Assembly: GCA_017622235.1 (NCBI GenBank)
Contig: JAGARN010000005.1
Span: 186,001-250,000 of the forward strand
Direction: 5' to 3'
From: Spirochaetaceae bacterium
GTDB lineage: Bacteria > Spirochaetota > Spirochaetia > Treponematales > Treponemataceae
Length of the DNA stretch: 64,000 bases
Under the pieces are notes generated by a model. It saw only the letters and a list, made by a program, of their open reading frames with translations, did no database searches and had not been told where the DNA came from. Below are positions 53,028-61,571 of this stretch, in pieces. Numbering within the stretch: position 1 is the first letter of the stretch; every line of letters begins with the position of its first letter. The translations under genes and the position numbers were made by a program.

Positions 53028-54442
53028 ACATCCTCCTCTAAATATTCTTCTGCTTCGTTGCAGATATATTCTTGCCCGCTAGAAACATAAAGTCGATAAA
53101 AACATTCCACATCCATTGAACTTTCAGACAGACCACTCCAAGTAAGTTCAACTGCAAAACCATCTTGAATCCATTGAACTTGTTCAAGAATGGGTTCAGC
53201 TACGGTTACTGGAAAAAAACTTTCCAAACTTATTGCTTTTATTGCTGAAATACGTTTTTCTTTTGGTATTGCAGATGAAAACCAAATTCTTAAATGACAT
53301 TTTTTTTCTTCACCAGACTGATTCAAAACATATTGTTCACCATAGCTTGGAAATTGAACAATCGTAGTGCTACCTAAATCAACTTTTGCAATACTCATAT
53401 AGTTGTTGAAAGTTGTAAAAAAACAAGAATTAGAATCAAAAAGTTTAAGCCCCGTGGTGTCTGCCACTGTAGAATCAATTTTCACTTCATATTCTGTTTG
53501 TATTTTCCATGGTTCGAGGGGAATCCAAATTACTCGGAAAGGATTGTTCTTATCTTGTACAAGCTGACCCTTTGCAGTCGGAGAAAAACTAATACCTAAT
53601 TTAAGTGTTTCAATATCCATAGGCTTTGAAAAAATAAAACCTATTGCTTCTCTATCCTTTAGGCTTCCATCAAGGGAACTTGTTTCTCTCCAGAAGAAAT
53701 CTCCTTCTTCCCCCATTGAAACAGGGCATACAGTTGTAAGTAAGGGTAAATCCACATCAGTAAAAGTACAAAACGTTCCCGAATAATTTCGATTAATAGC
53801 ATAGCCATCAGCAGCAATTATATCGGAAATACTCCAAGTGTAACGATTATTAATATTCCAACTAGAAGAGGGATAGACAGAAACACTTGTACCAGAATCA
53901 TTAAAGAAAATATTTGTTTGACAATATGGTGTTATATTAAAGTTTTCAATAAAGCTAGCAGTGTCAACAGCTTTATTAAACGTAAAAATTAGAGGTTTTG
54001 AAAGAGATACCAATGTAGAATCCGGAATATAACTTTGAACTAAATATAATTCGCTACCTTCTTTCCCATAGATAAAACTACGTTGTAGTAAAACATTATA
54101 AGAACCACCTTCCCTTGATAATAAAGTTCCATTTACAATAATTTGATAACCAACGCCATATTCCCATGGAACGTGTGGCTTTACGAAAAATGTTGTACCT
54201 TCACCTGTAATTTCTGCTTCTACAACACGATTTTCTCGTTTAAGAATTATATTTGAATTTACACTTTCAAATTCCATTGATTTAGAAAAAAAAACTTCAA
54301 TTCTCTCTCCTAGAAAAAAATTTTGTTGAGATTCGATGGAACAGGTCACTCTTAAATCATCAAAAGAAATAAACGAACAACCAATATTGTTTAAAATTAT
54401 ATACATCATTAAAATAAATCTTGCATTTTTATTCTGAAACAT
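53003..54442 (-). CDS. Ig-like-domain lipoprotein
   Basis: 479 residues, lipobox NNIGC (Cys about 22). Ig-like units with the F-S-K-x-M/V-D signature: IEVFFSKSMEFESVNSNIIL, LIFTFNKAVDTASFIENFNITP and IGFIFSKPMDIETLKLGISFSP. It is a paralogue, in overall plan, of the next Ig-like lipoprotein, and the two overlap by 25 bases, so they are made together. They may form an envelope-spanning complement of the pump. Start ATG 54442, 14 bases inside the membrane-fusion gene, with GGAAGGA upstream. Confidence 0.85.
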   Translation of the reverse strand: MFQNKNARFILMMYIILNNIGCSFISFDDLRVTCSIESQQNFFLGERIEVFFSKSMEFESVNSNIILKRENRVVEAEITGEGTTFFVKPHVPWEYGVGYQIIVNGTLLSREGGSYNVLLQRSFIYGKEGSELYLVQSYIPDSTLVSLSKPLIFTFNKAVDTASFIENFNITPYCQTNIFFNDSGTSVSVYPSSSWNINNRYTWSISDIIAADGYAINRNYSGTFCTFTDVDLPLLTTVCPVSMGEEGDFFWRETSSLDGSLKDREAIGFIFSKPMDIETLKLGISFSPTAKGQLVQDKNNPFRVIWIPLEPWKIQTEYEVKIDSTVADTTGLKLFDSNSCFFTTFNNYMSIAKVDLGSTTIVQFPSYGEQYVLNQSGEEKKCHLRIWFSSAIPKEKRISAIKAISLESFFPVTVAEPILEQVQWIQDGFAVELTWSGLSESSMDVECFYRLYVSSGQEYICNEAEEYLEEDVCIIFKAI

Positions 54443-55787
54443 TTGTTCCTTCCTTTAAAAAAGGTGATGGAGAATCAATAATGATGTCGCCTGGTTTAAT
54501 TCCATCTGAAATCCAAAGAGTACCATCTTTTTCTTGTGCAATTTTCACATTTGTTTTTACTGCCATACTTTTTTTTACTAAAAACACTTGGGAGTCACCA
54601 TCATTTGAAAAACTTACTAATGCTGTTTTGGGAATAGTTGGTAATGAATGTTGCTCTTTTTTTGGAACAATACATTTTACAAACATTCCAGGTTTTACTT
54701 CTAATTTTGAATTTTCAACTTCAGCTTTTAATGTCAAATTCCCAGTTTGTAAATCCACTACAGGCGAAATTTCTGCAATTTTAGTCTGAAAACACAGATT
54801 GCAAGAAGGTAATTCAACAGTGACAGGTGAACCTATTGTAATACCGCCCATATCTTCTTCTTGAACATAAAAAACCGCATGAGCAGGTGACACATCCATT
54901 AAAGTAAAAATTTTTTCGTTTTCAGGTACAAATTCACCTTGATGAAAATACACTGCTCCGACTACGCCATCGCTAGGAGATTTTATAAAAAGTTCTTGCA
55001 TAAGTTTGTTCATCGAATCCAAATTTTTCTCTGCATTAAATAAATTAGAATATGCAGCCTGAAGTTCTGCTGTATAAGTTCTTGTATTCAACTGAACAAA
55101 TTGTTCTAAACGCTCTTGAGGACTTTCGGCAGGGACAATTCCGTTTGCAATTAAATCTGATTCTCTAAATCCAAGTTGGCTTGTAACTAACTCTTTATTT
55201 AATATTTCTAAAGTCGCCTGCTTAGCACTTATAGCTAATTTTTTACTTTCAATTTCAGCTGTTGTAACACCACCTATTTCATAAAGTTGTAAACTGTCTT
55301 CTAAGTTTTTTTCTAAATCAACAAGTTCCAGTTGTTGCTGTTTAATTTCCAATTCTGTTTTTTCGATTGCAAGCAGGCGACTTTCCACCGAAAGCCTTGC
55401 TTCTTGTAATTTTGTTTCTGCAAGGAAAACCGCTGATTCAGCAGAATTAAGTGAATTCTTTGCTTGTTCTTGCTGAATCTCAAGCTGAACATTTGTTAAA
55501 CGTGCTAACAGTTGGCCTTTTTTAACACTTTCACCTTCCTTTGCGTACAGAAACTCAATAGTACCTTGAACCTGAGCTGCAACATCATTTTTTTTGCTGT
55601 AGGAAATACTTCCAAAACTAGTTAAATCTTGATGTACTTTTTTTTCTTCTGCAACCACAGTAGATACTTTAGTAATTTGATTTGGTTCTAATAGTTCAAC
55701 TTCATCCCGACAAGAAAAAAAACAAAGGGAAAGTAATAATAGTTTTAAAATACTTATTGTATAGATTTTAATTTTTTTTACAGACAT
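54429..55787 (-). CDS. Periplasmic adaptor (membrane-fusion) lipoprotein of the RND system
   Basis: 452 residues. Lipobox LCFFSC (Cys about 26) anchors it to the inner membrane. Then a barrel-sandwich half (VAAQVQGTIEFLYAKEGESVKKGQLLARL), a long alpha-hairpin (about 95-260) and the second half (IKSPSDGVVGAVYFHQGEFV), followed by a beta-barrel and a membrane-proximal end. This is the RND/HlyD adaptor family, joining the permeases to the outer-membrane channel. The hairpin, of around 165 residues, is longer than in AcrA. Starts inside the end of the TolC-like gene, overlapping 20 bases, with GGAGG in that gene's last codons. Confidence 0.92.
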   Translation of the reverse strand: MSVKKIKIYTISILKLLLLSLCFFSCRDEVELLEPNQITKVSTVVAEEKKVHQDLTSFGSISYSKKNDVAAQVQGTIEFLYAKEGESVKKGQLLARLTNVQLEIQQEQAKNSLNSAESAVFLAETKLQEARLSVESRLLAIEKTELEIKQQQLELVDLEKNLEDSLQLYEIGGVTTAEIESKKLAISAKQATLEILNKELVTSQLGFRESDLIANGIVPAESPQERLEQFVQLNTRTYTAELQAAYSNLFNAEKNLDSMNKLMQELFIKSPSDGVVGAVYFHQGEFVPENEKIFTLMDVSPAHAVFYVQEEDMGGITIGSPVTVELPSCNLCFQTKIAEISPVVDLQTGNLTLKAEVENSKLEVKPGMFVKCIVPKKEQHSLPTIPKTALVSFSNDGDSQVFLVKKSMAVKTNVKIAQEKDGTLWISDGIKPGDIIIDSPSPFLKEGTNVSE

Positions 55788-57159
55788 TTTCTAAACCTCC
55801 AAAAGGAATTCCACAATTAATTTCTATCGAGCTTTTAGCAGCTTTGATTTCTGCTTTTTTTTGTAATATTTCTATTTCCAAAGATGCAATTTCTGAAATC
55901 AAATCAAGATATTGAATGTGTTTTATTTTTCCATTAGCTAATTCAATTTCTGCAAAATCTAACTTTTTTTGTAGGATTTCTAGGGTTTCTAGTAAAAAAT
56001 CTAGTTCAAAAATATAATTGTCATGGCTTTCAAGTAAATTCCTTAAGGAAATATAAAGTTCATCTTGACTTTTTACAAAACTAAGTTGTTGCTGAATAAT
56101 ACTTATTTCACTAGTTTTTATTCTGGAAAAATATGTCGTATCCGCCACAAAACTTCCAGTTAGAGTGTTATTTGCAGAATTAAAGTTACCTTTACTGAAA
56201 CCGTAAGCAGCAGAAAAATCGCTTTGAAAAAAGGGATTTTGCCTAAATCCAATTTTAACTCTTAATGAGTATTCCGGTTCTGTTAAAGGATATTGACTAC
56301 CAGAAAACGAGGCAGACCCCTCTAACATGATTGTTGGTAAAAACCAACTTTTCTGAATTTTAAGTTGATTTTGAGATGATGTGATTTTTAGATTTTGTTG
56401 TTTTAATGAAATACTTGCATCTTTCATTAAGGGAAAAATTGTTTCAATATACTCTAAAGCCATAAAGTTTTTTTTATCAGTTGTTAGTTCACTATTAGAA
56501 TCAACAATTTCAATTTCTGTTTGCATATCAAGTCCAGCAATTTTTTTGAACTCGTACTCTAAATTCCTAAGTTCGTTTTCAGCTTGCTTACATTGATGTT
56601 GAATTTTACGAAAGGATATTAAATATTCTAAATAATCTGTTTCTAGGGTGTATCCTAATTCTGTTTGACGTTCTAATAGTGCAAGTTGCAAAGCAGCACT
56701 TTCTACAAGATTCTTATTTATTTTTACTGTGTCTTGTTGAAGCAAAACTTGATAATAGGCATTTGTTATGCTTTCAGAAAATTTACGTTGTTGCAAAAGA
56801 TACTGTTGCCATTCATAAAGGGAATTTAATTTTCCTTCTTTGTAGGCAGCAACAGAAACTCCACCATTAAAAACTGGCTGAGCTATAGATACACTAAAAT
56901 TCTTTGAACGAGAATCGGAACTCCCCTTTTTAACATTATCCGCTTCTGAAAAAGAAAAATTTATAGAAGGTAAAAAATCCTGAAAAGACCATTTTGCACC
57001 ATTCATTGTTTCAAGGGTTTGCAAACGCAAATATTTTAATTCATCAGAATTTTGTATAGCTATGGCAACAGCTTCTTCTTCTGAAGAAATAACTATTTGA
57101 GAATAAAACTTTGACGTAAAGAGAAAAAATAAAATAATAAAATAAGTTGTTTTTTTCAT
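55768..57159 (-). CDS. TolC-family outer-membrane factor
   Basis: 463 residues from ATG 57159; the frame goes back to 57225, but those 22 residues lie in the previous gene. Signal peptide KKTTYFIILFFLFTSKFYSQ, then the two duplicated outer-membrane-efflux halves, each with a beta-strand pair flanked by long helices: SEEEAVAIAIQNSDELKYLRLQ, FSVSIAQPVFNGG (typical strand), and ALQLALLERQTELG in the first half; YSLRVKIGFRQNPFF in the second. It would form the trimeric channel across the outer membrane and periplasm. Follows the small lipoprotein gene after 4 bases; its 3' end overlaps the adaptor. Confidence 0.92.
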   Translation of the reverse strand: MKKTTYFIILFFLFTSKFYSQIVISSEEEAVAIAIQNSDELKYLRLQTLETMNGAKWSFQDFLPSINFSFSEADNVKKGSSDSRSKNFSVSIAQPVFNGGVSVAAYKEGKLNSLYEWQQYLLQQRKFSESITNAYYQVLLQQDTVKINKNLVESAALQLALLERQTELGYTLETDYLEYLISFRKIQHQCKQAENELRNLEYEFKKIAGLDMQTEIEIVDSNSELTTDKKNFMALEYIETIFPLMKDASISLKQQNLKITSSQNQLKIQKSWFLPTIMLEGSASFSGSQYPLTEPEYSLRVKIGFRQNPFFQSDFSAAYGFSKGNFNSANNTLTGSFVADTTYFSRIKTSEISIIQQQLSFVKSQDELYISLRNLLESHDNYIFELDFLLETLEILQKKLDFAEIELANGKIKHIQYLDLISEIASLEIEILQKKAEIKAAKSSIEINCGIPFGGLENVCKKN

Positions 57160-57163
57160 GTTT

Positions 57164-57637
57164 TTAAACCAAAAGATTTTTTTGAATTGTTGAAATAATT
57201 TTAGAAACATATTTGTAGCAATCAACAGAAGAAATCATAGTACAGTTTCCTGAAACTAAAAGATTCCCTTGTGCAACAATAATGCCAGAATCAACTAGCA
57301 CACACTTATAATTTAAAGAAATCGAATTCACCTGATTAGTTCCTTTTAGAAACCCTTGTTGCACTACATCAATATAAACTTCTACAGGTAAGCTTTCTGT
57401 ATCATATTTGCTACAAACTAAAGCTAACTGAGTAGAAGCAATATTATAAAGTTGCAATGCATTTTCTTTGTCTTGAATTTGGTCAATACTAAGTGTGACG
57501 TTCTCTGGTTGAATAAATAAATTGTAATTTGAAACCTCACCAAATATTGCTGATTCTTTCACTGTGGTACAACCAATAGAAATTAACAAAAACAATAAAG
57601 ATGTACCAATACAGATTAATTTTTTTAACACACACAT
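57164..57637 (-). CDS. Small lipoprotein of unknown function
   Basis: 157 residues, lipobox LISIGC (Cys about 23). The mature part (about 134 residues) looks beta-rich, with NLFIQPENVTLSIDQIQD and LNYKCVLVDSGIIVAQGNLLVSG; no family recognised. It begins one base after the previous stop, with GGAG upstream, and immediately precedes the TolC-like gene. Perhaps an assembly factor or outer-membrane partner of the pump, judged by position only. Confidence 0.7.
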   Translation of the reverse strand: MCVLKKLICIGTSLLFLLISIGCTTVKESAIFGEVSNYNLFIQPENVTLSIDQIQDKENALQLYNIASTQLALVCSKYDTESLPVEVYIDVVQQGFLKGTNQVNSISLNYKCVLVDSGIIVAQGNLLVSGNCTMISSVDCYKYVSKIISTIQKNLLV

Positions 57638-57638
57638 T

Positions 57639-58256
57639 TTACTCTACTCCTTGTGTAATTGTTTGTTGATAAAGAACTGTTTCTTTTTCTAAATATTCTG
57701 AAGCACGTTGCTCAAGACCTAATTCCTGCCAAATTCGTGCCATTTGAGCAAAAACCTTAGCTCCATCTGATAAAGCTAATTGAGCTTTGTTCAACATCGA
57801 AAGTTGAGTTTCATAATCCTGTTTTTTTTCTGCAAGGAGCGAATAAAGATAGAAAAATCTCCAATCACTTTGATTAAGTGCAAGTTCTTGTTGCAAAAGA
57901 CTTATTGCTTCTTCTATGCAGTCGCAAAAAATCAAAGAACGAATATACCAAAGCCGGGCTTCTGTAAATTCAGGAATTTCGTAACTTAATTTTTTACAAA
58001 CTTCTAAAGCTTCCTTCTCTTTGTCCATAAAAAAAAGACTTTTTGCAACAAGTAGCTGAGATTGTATAAGCTTATTGTCCAAATTATATGCTGCTTCAGA
58101 AAAATTTTTTGCTTGTTGATAATCTTTGGCAACGTAAGATTCAAGGGCTTGTAAATATAATTTTTCTGCCTGCAAGACTTTTTCTTTTGTGTTGCAACTG
58201 CAAAAAAAAGCTATACACAAAAATAAAGACACAGTATATATTTTTTTGCTCAACAT
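57639..58256 (-). CDS. TPR lipoprotein
   Basis: 205 residues, lipobox FFCSC (Cys about 21). About four TPR-like hairpins: YLQALESYVAKDYQQAKNFSEAA, LLVAKSLFFMDKEKEALEVC, RLWYIRSLIFCDCIEEAISLLQ and FFYLYSLLAEKKQDYETQL. Likely on the periplasmic face of a membrane, acting as an adaptor. AGGAG precedes the ATG. 39 bases after the first operon gene. Confidence 0.8.
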   Translation of the reverse strand: MLSKKIYTVSLFLCIAFFCSCNTKEKVLQAEKLYLQALESYVAKDYQQAKNFSEAAYNLDNKLIQSQLLVAKSLFFMDKEKEALEVCKKLSYEIPEFTEARLWYIRSLIFCDCIEEAISLLQQELALNQSDWRFFYLYSLLAEKKQDYETQLSMLNKAQLALSDGAKVFAQMARIWQELGLEQRASEYLEKETVLYQQTITQGVE

Positions 58257-58295
58257 AATTACTCCTATTTTAGAAATTGCGACAGAAACTTAACG

Positions 58296-59474
58296 CTAAA
58301 ATAATATGGAATTAAATAAACTAATATCTTCCATATGGTCAGTTCTATCTAAAAGCATAGAAACTTCTTTACGTGCTAAATCAGCATAGAAACCGTCGGG
58401 ATTTAATGCAATTGTCTTTTTTAATGCGGGAATAAACTCCACAAAGCTTTGAGGAAATAATTGCCTTGCCGAATCCCATAAAAGCAAGTAATAAGCTGGA
58501 AAGCTAGAAAAAAACTGTTCAATAGACAAAAGTTCTGTAAAATCATGATTCGTCATTAGTTTTTGTGACGAAAGATTTTTTAGATAAAGATATTTTGAAC
58601 CAAAACCCGCAGGCAGGGCATCTTTATCACATATGACAGTAGTTTTTTTACAAAGGCCCTTTAGTAACTCTAAGGTTGGTTTAACTTGTTGCAAAAGCTG
58701 TTCGTCGTTAAATGTTGCTTCAACATCACATAGATTTTGATATTGTTCTTCATAATCTGTTTGTTGAAAACCACTAGCATAGTCAAAATCTAAGTATGAG
58801 TAAATTAAAGAACGAGGGATATCCTGTAGCTGTTCATAAACAGAAGAAGCGAAACTTCCAAATCCTAAAAACCAAGGGAATTTTTCAGTGTATGCTTCTA
58901 ATAACACAGGAATTTCTTGAAAACGATTTGCCTGAGATAAAGCATACATATAAGCTAAATAATCAGAATCTGTTGCCTTTACAGAGTTTTCAAACGCTTT
59001 TTCAAAAGCTGAAATTGATTCTTCTTGCTTGCCTTGAGCCAAAAAAATATGACCAATAAGATACAAATTATCATCTTCTGCATCTATATTTGTAGCTAAT
59101 GCTTTTTCTACAAAATCAGCAGCCATATCATGTTCGTTACTGATAAAACTTAACTCAGCCAAAAGAAAATAAAGCGAACTTATTTTTTTTTCTGAAACAT
59201 TATTTTTTTTGCTTAAAACAATGTTTTCTCCATGACGTAAATATTGCCATGCCAAATTGTAGTTTTTTTCTGCAATCGCATCTTTTGCTAAAACCAACTT
59301 TGAATCAAAATGCAAAGGATTTTTTAATTCAAATTCATATACTTTTTGAATTAAATCTTGATATGAATTGCAAGAATAAATTAAATCCGTGTAATCATCA
59401 CTTTGCTGTTCCTTTGAACACCCAAATAAAATCGATACTACTAAAATACATAATAAAACTGTTAACTTTCTCAT
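58296..59474 (-). CDS. TPR lipoprotein, first gene of the giant-protein operon
   Basis: 392 residues, lipobox SILFGC (Cys about 19). Helical throughout with TPR-like units (YNLAWQYLRHGENIVLSK, LYFLLAELSFISNEHDMAADFVEKAL, LYLIGHIFLAQGKQEESISAFEKAF); the C-terminal half is less regular and has LLWDSARQLFPQSFVEF. Start ATG 59474 after AAGG. Only 53 bases separate it from hemW upstream, and no convincing promoter is seen there, so the operon could begin at lepB/hemW or have a promoter I cannot identify. Confidence 0.8.
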   Translation of the reverse strand: MRKLTVLLCILVVSILFGCSKEQQSDDYTDLIYSCNSYQDLIQKVYEFELKNPLHFDSKLVLAKDAIAEKNYNLAWQYLRHGENIVLSKKNNVSEKKISSLYFLLAELSFISNEHDMAADFVEKALATNIDAEDDNLYLIGHIFLAQGKQEESISAFEKAFENSVKATDSDYLAYMYALSQANRFQEIPVLLEAYTEKFPWFLGFGSFASSVYEQLQDIPRSLIYSYLDFDYASGFQQTDYEEQYQNLCDVEATFNDEQLLQQVKPTLELLKGLCKKTTVICDKDALPAGFGSKYLYLKNLSSQKLMTNHDFTELLSIEQFFSSFPAYYLLLWDSARQLFPQSFVEFIPALKKTIALNPDGFYADLARKEVSMLLDRTDHMEDISLFNSILF

Positions 59475-59527
59475 ACCTTATATTTGGTATAAGACAATGC
59501 AAAATAATCACTTTTTTTTAAAAAAAA

Positions 59528-60727
59528 TTATAATTCAGATAAGAAACTATTTAAATGCAAAAGTCCTTCTTTTGTCATTTTAACAATACGGTTAGAATCG
59601 TTTTCTTGAATTATTAAAAGTAAACCACGTTTTTGCCAACGAGCAAAAGCTTGTTCATGTACAAATTTTTTCTTAAATCGCTTAACATACTCTGCCTCAG
59701 ATACACCACAAATCATCCTAAGACCAAGCATATAAAACTCAAAGGCTAAGGTATCTTGATTAATAATTTCATATTCAACAGGGGCATCATTTAGAATTAT
59801 TTTTTTTAGCGAAAAAACTGGGGACGAAACAATAAAAAAATTTTGCCAATAATTTATGTACTCTTTTACATTTGGCGTATTTGTATATCGTAAAGCAAAA
59901 CAAAGACCTTCTGCTTTAGTATCGTATAAAGTTCCAGAAGCTCCCGCCCCTATGCCAAGATATGATTCTTGTTTCCAGTAAGTACAGTTGTGGCGACTTT
60001 GAAATCCTTCTTTTGAAAAATTTGATACCTCGTATTGATAGTATCCTGCTGATTCAAGGAAGTCTCTTCCCATTAGCCACTGAGAATCTGTTAAATCTTC
60101 GTTGTATTTTATTTGTCCTTTTTTTATTTGTAAAGCAAGTGGAGTTCCCTCCTCTATTGTTAAAGCATACATTGAAATATGGGCGGGATTGTAGCTGACT
60201 AGTTCTTTTAGGCTAGCTTGAAATTTTAGTTCTGTTTGGGGTGGAAGCCCCGCAATCATATCTGCAGAATAGTTTATACCTGCTTTGCTAAGTAATTCAA
60301 GTGCTTTTCTACAACAGTTGGAATTACCACGCCTTTTAACACAACTAAGGTTTTCATCCCACAAACTTTGTATCCCTAATGACATACGATTTATTCCATT
60401 CTCTAATGCAACTTTTAAAAAACTAGAATTTATTCCTTCGGGGTTTGCTTCTATAGTAACTTCGGAACTAGAAGAAATAAAATTTTTCAAAGAATTAAGC
60501 AGCAAAGAAAGTTGTTCTTGGGAAAGCAAAGTTGGAGTTCCTCCGCCAATATATACGGTTTCAAGTCTACTAATTAAACCGAGAGATTTGTAATAATCAA
60601 GTTCTTTAAGTAAAGATAGGACATAATCGTCAGGAACAGTTTCAACTGGAACTGAATAAAAATCACAGTATGAACACTTCGAACGACAAAAGGGCAAATG
60701 GATATAAAGACTTTTTACAGGTTTCAA
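59528..60727 (-). CDS. hemW: Radical-SAM coproporphyrinogen oxidase-like protein HemW
   Basis: 399 residues, HemN/HemW family. The iron-sulfur motif C-x3-C-x2-C is in PFCRSKCSYCDF, with YIHLPFC before it; then VYIGGGTPTLLS, EANPEG, SLGIQSLWDE (HemW-type, the first Q kept) and GAGASGTLY. HemW acts in haem delivery in the cytoplasm; real HemN has a further N-terminal stretch that is missing here. TTG start 60727, one base after the lepB stop; no Shine-Dalgarno, so coupled to lepB. The end at 59528 is close to the next operon. Confidence 0.9.
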   Translation of the reverse strand: MKPVKSLYIHLPFCRSKCSYCDFYSVPVETVPDDYVLSLLKELDYYKSLGLISRLETVYIGGGTPTLLSQEQLSLLLNSLKNFISSSSEVTIEANPEGINSSFLKVALENGINRMSLGIQSLWDENLSCVKRRGNSNCCRKALELLSKAGINYSADMIAGLPPQTELKFQASLKELVSYNPAHISMYALTIEEGTPLALQIKKGQIKYNEDLTDSQWLMGRDFLESAGYYQYEVSNFSKEGFQSRHNCTYWKQESYLGIGAGASGTLYDTKAEGLCFALRYTNTPNVKEYINYWQNFFIVSSPVFSLKKIILNDAPVEYEIINQDTLAFEFYMLGLRMICGVSEAEYVKRFKKKFVHEQAFARWQKRGLLLIIQENDSNRIVKMTKEGLLHLNSFLSEL

Positions 60728-60728
60728 T

Positions 60729-61424
60729 TTATAAAATACGTATCCGTGTAAAGGGAAAATATTGTAAAAAAGCAGTTGCTTTTATATCTTGCTTATCAAC
60801 AACGCCCCAAACACGTGAATCGACACCACTAGTTCTATTATCGCATAAAAGAAAATATTGATTCTCTTTTACTACAATTTCTGAAAAAGAACCAGCTGTT
60901 CCAAGTGTGTCATCCCAAAAACTTGGAACTCCAGATATGTTTATATCGTAATCTGTAGCAGAAAGTTCAAATTCTGTCAAAAAATGTGGAGAACCAGCTG
61001 GCTTAATATATAACACATAGTTTTCCATATAAATTGTATCCCCAGGCATTCCAACTACACGACGCATTGTCTGTGCTTCTGAAAACTTTTCTTTGTTCTC
61101 AAAAGGTAAAACCTGCTGAAATGTAAAAAACGCAACCAGTTTATTTATTCCTCTTTGTAAGAAATTTAAATCAGTTGAAATATGAGCATCTACTAAAACA
61201 GCGTCACCCCGTTCAACAGAAATCGCTGGAGACATCAAAACCACACTGTTCCGTTCCAGAGAGGGAATCATAGATTCTGATTTTATCACCACAGGAAAGA
61301 GTAAAAACTTAAACAATAGAGTAACTATAACAAATAAAACTAACACTAATGCTGTTATAGTATATATCTTACGCCAAAAAGCTCGGCGTGCTTTATAGGA
61401 AAACTCGTATACTGTCCTAGCCAT
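60729..61424 (-). CDS. lepB: Signal peptidase I with Arg in place of the catalytic lysine
   Basis: 231 residues. One N-terminal membrane segment (about 22-45), then box B KSESMIPSL, with the nucleophile Ser 51, box C RGDAVLV, box D TMRRVVGMPGDTI and box E CDNRTSGVDSRVWGVV. In active enzymes box D is K-R-V-V-G-x-P-G-D, with the Lys as general base (K145 in E. coli); here it is Arg 121 (codon CGT). The other boxes are intact. It might be inactive, use another base, or have changed chemistry. ATG 61424, no close ribosome site that I recognise. Signal peptides would be removed at the outer face of the inner membrane. Confidence 0.88.
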   Translation of the reverse strand: MARTVYEFSYKARRAFWRKIYTITALVLVLFVIVTLLFKFLLFPVVIKSESMIPSLERNSVVLMSPAISVERGDAVLVDAHISTDLNFLQRGINKLVAFFTFQQVLPFENKEKFSEAQTMRRVVGMPGDTIYMENYVLYIKPAGSPHFLTEFELSATDYDINISGVPSFWDDTLGTAGSFSEIVVKENQYFLLCDNRTSGVDSRVWGVVDKQDIKATAFLQYFPFTRIRIL

Positions 61425-61509
61425 ATTCTTATTCTATCACAAAAAATATAGGCAACACAAGTCTTTTACATAACAAGAGTTGTTCCCAAAATGACTAATT
61501 GAAAATATA

Positions 61510-61538
61510 TTGAAAAAAATGAATTAATGAGATATAAT
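61510..61538 (+). promoter_or_regulatory. Promoter of the FN3-like lipoprotein gene
   Basis: TTGAAA (61510-61515), 17-base spacer, TATAAT (61533-61538). The predicted start near 61545 leaves a 27-base leader with GAGG before ATG 61572. It lies in the 147-base divergent gap with lepB. Confidence 0.6.
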
Positions 61539-61571
61539 TATTAGATGTAGTTTTTCTTCAACGAGGTTTTA

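Noticed and set aside
57160-57225. 22-residue extension of the TolC-like gene
   Set aside because: It lies in the preceding lipoprotein gene; the inner ATG begins a proper signal peptide.
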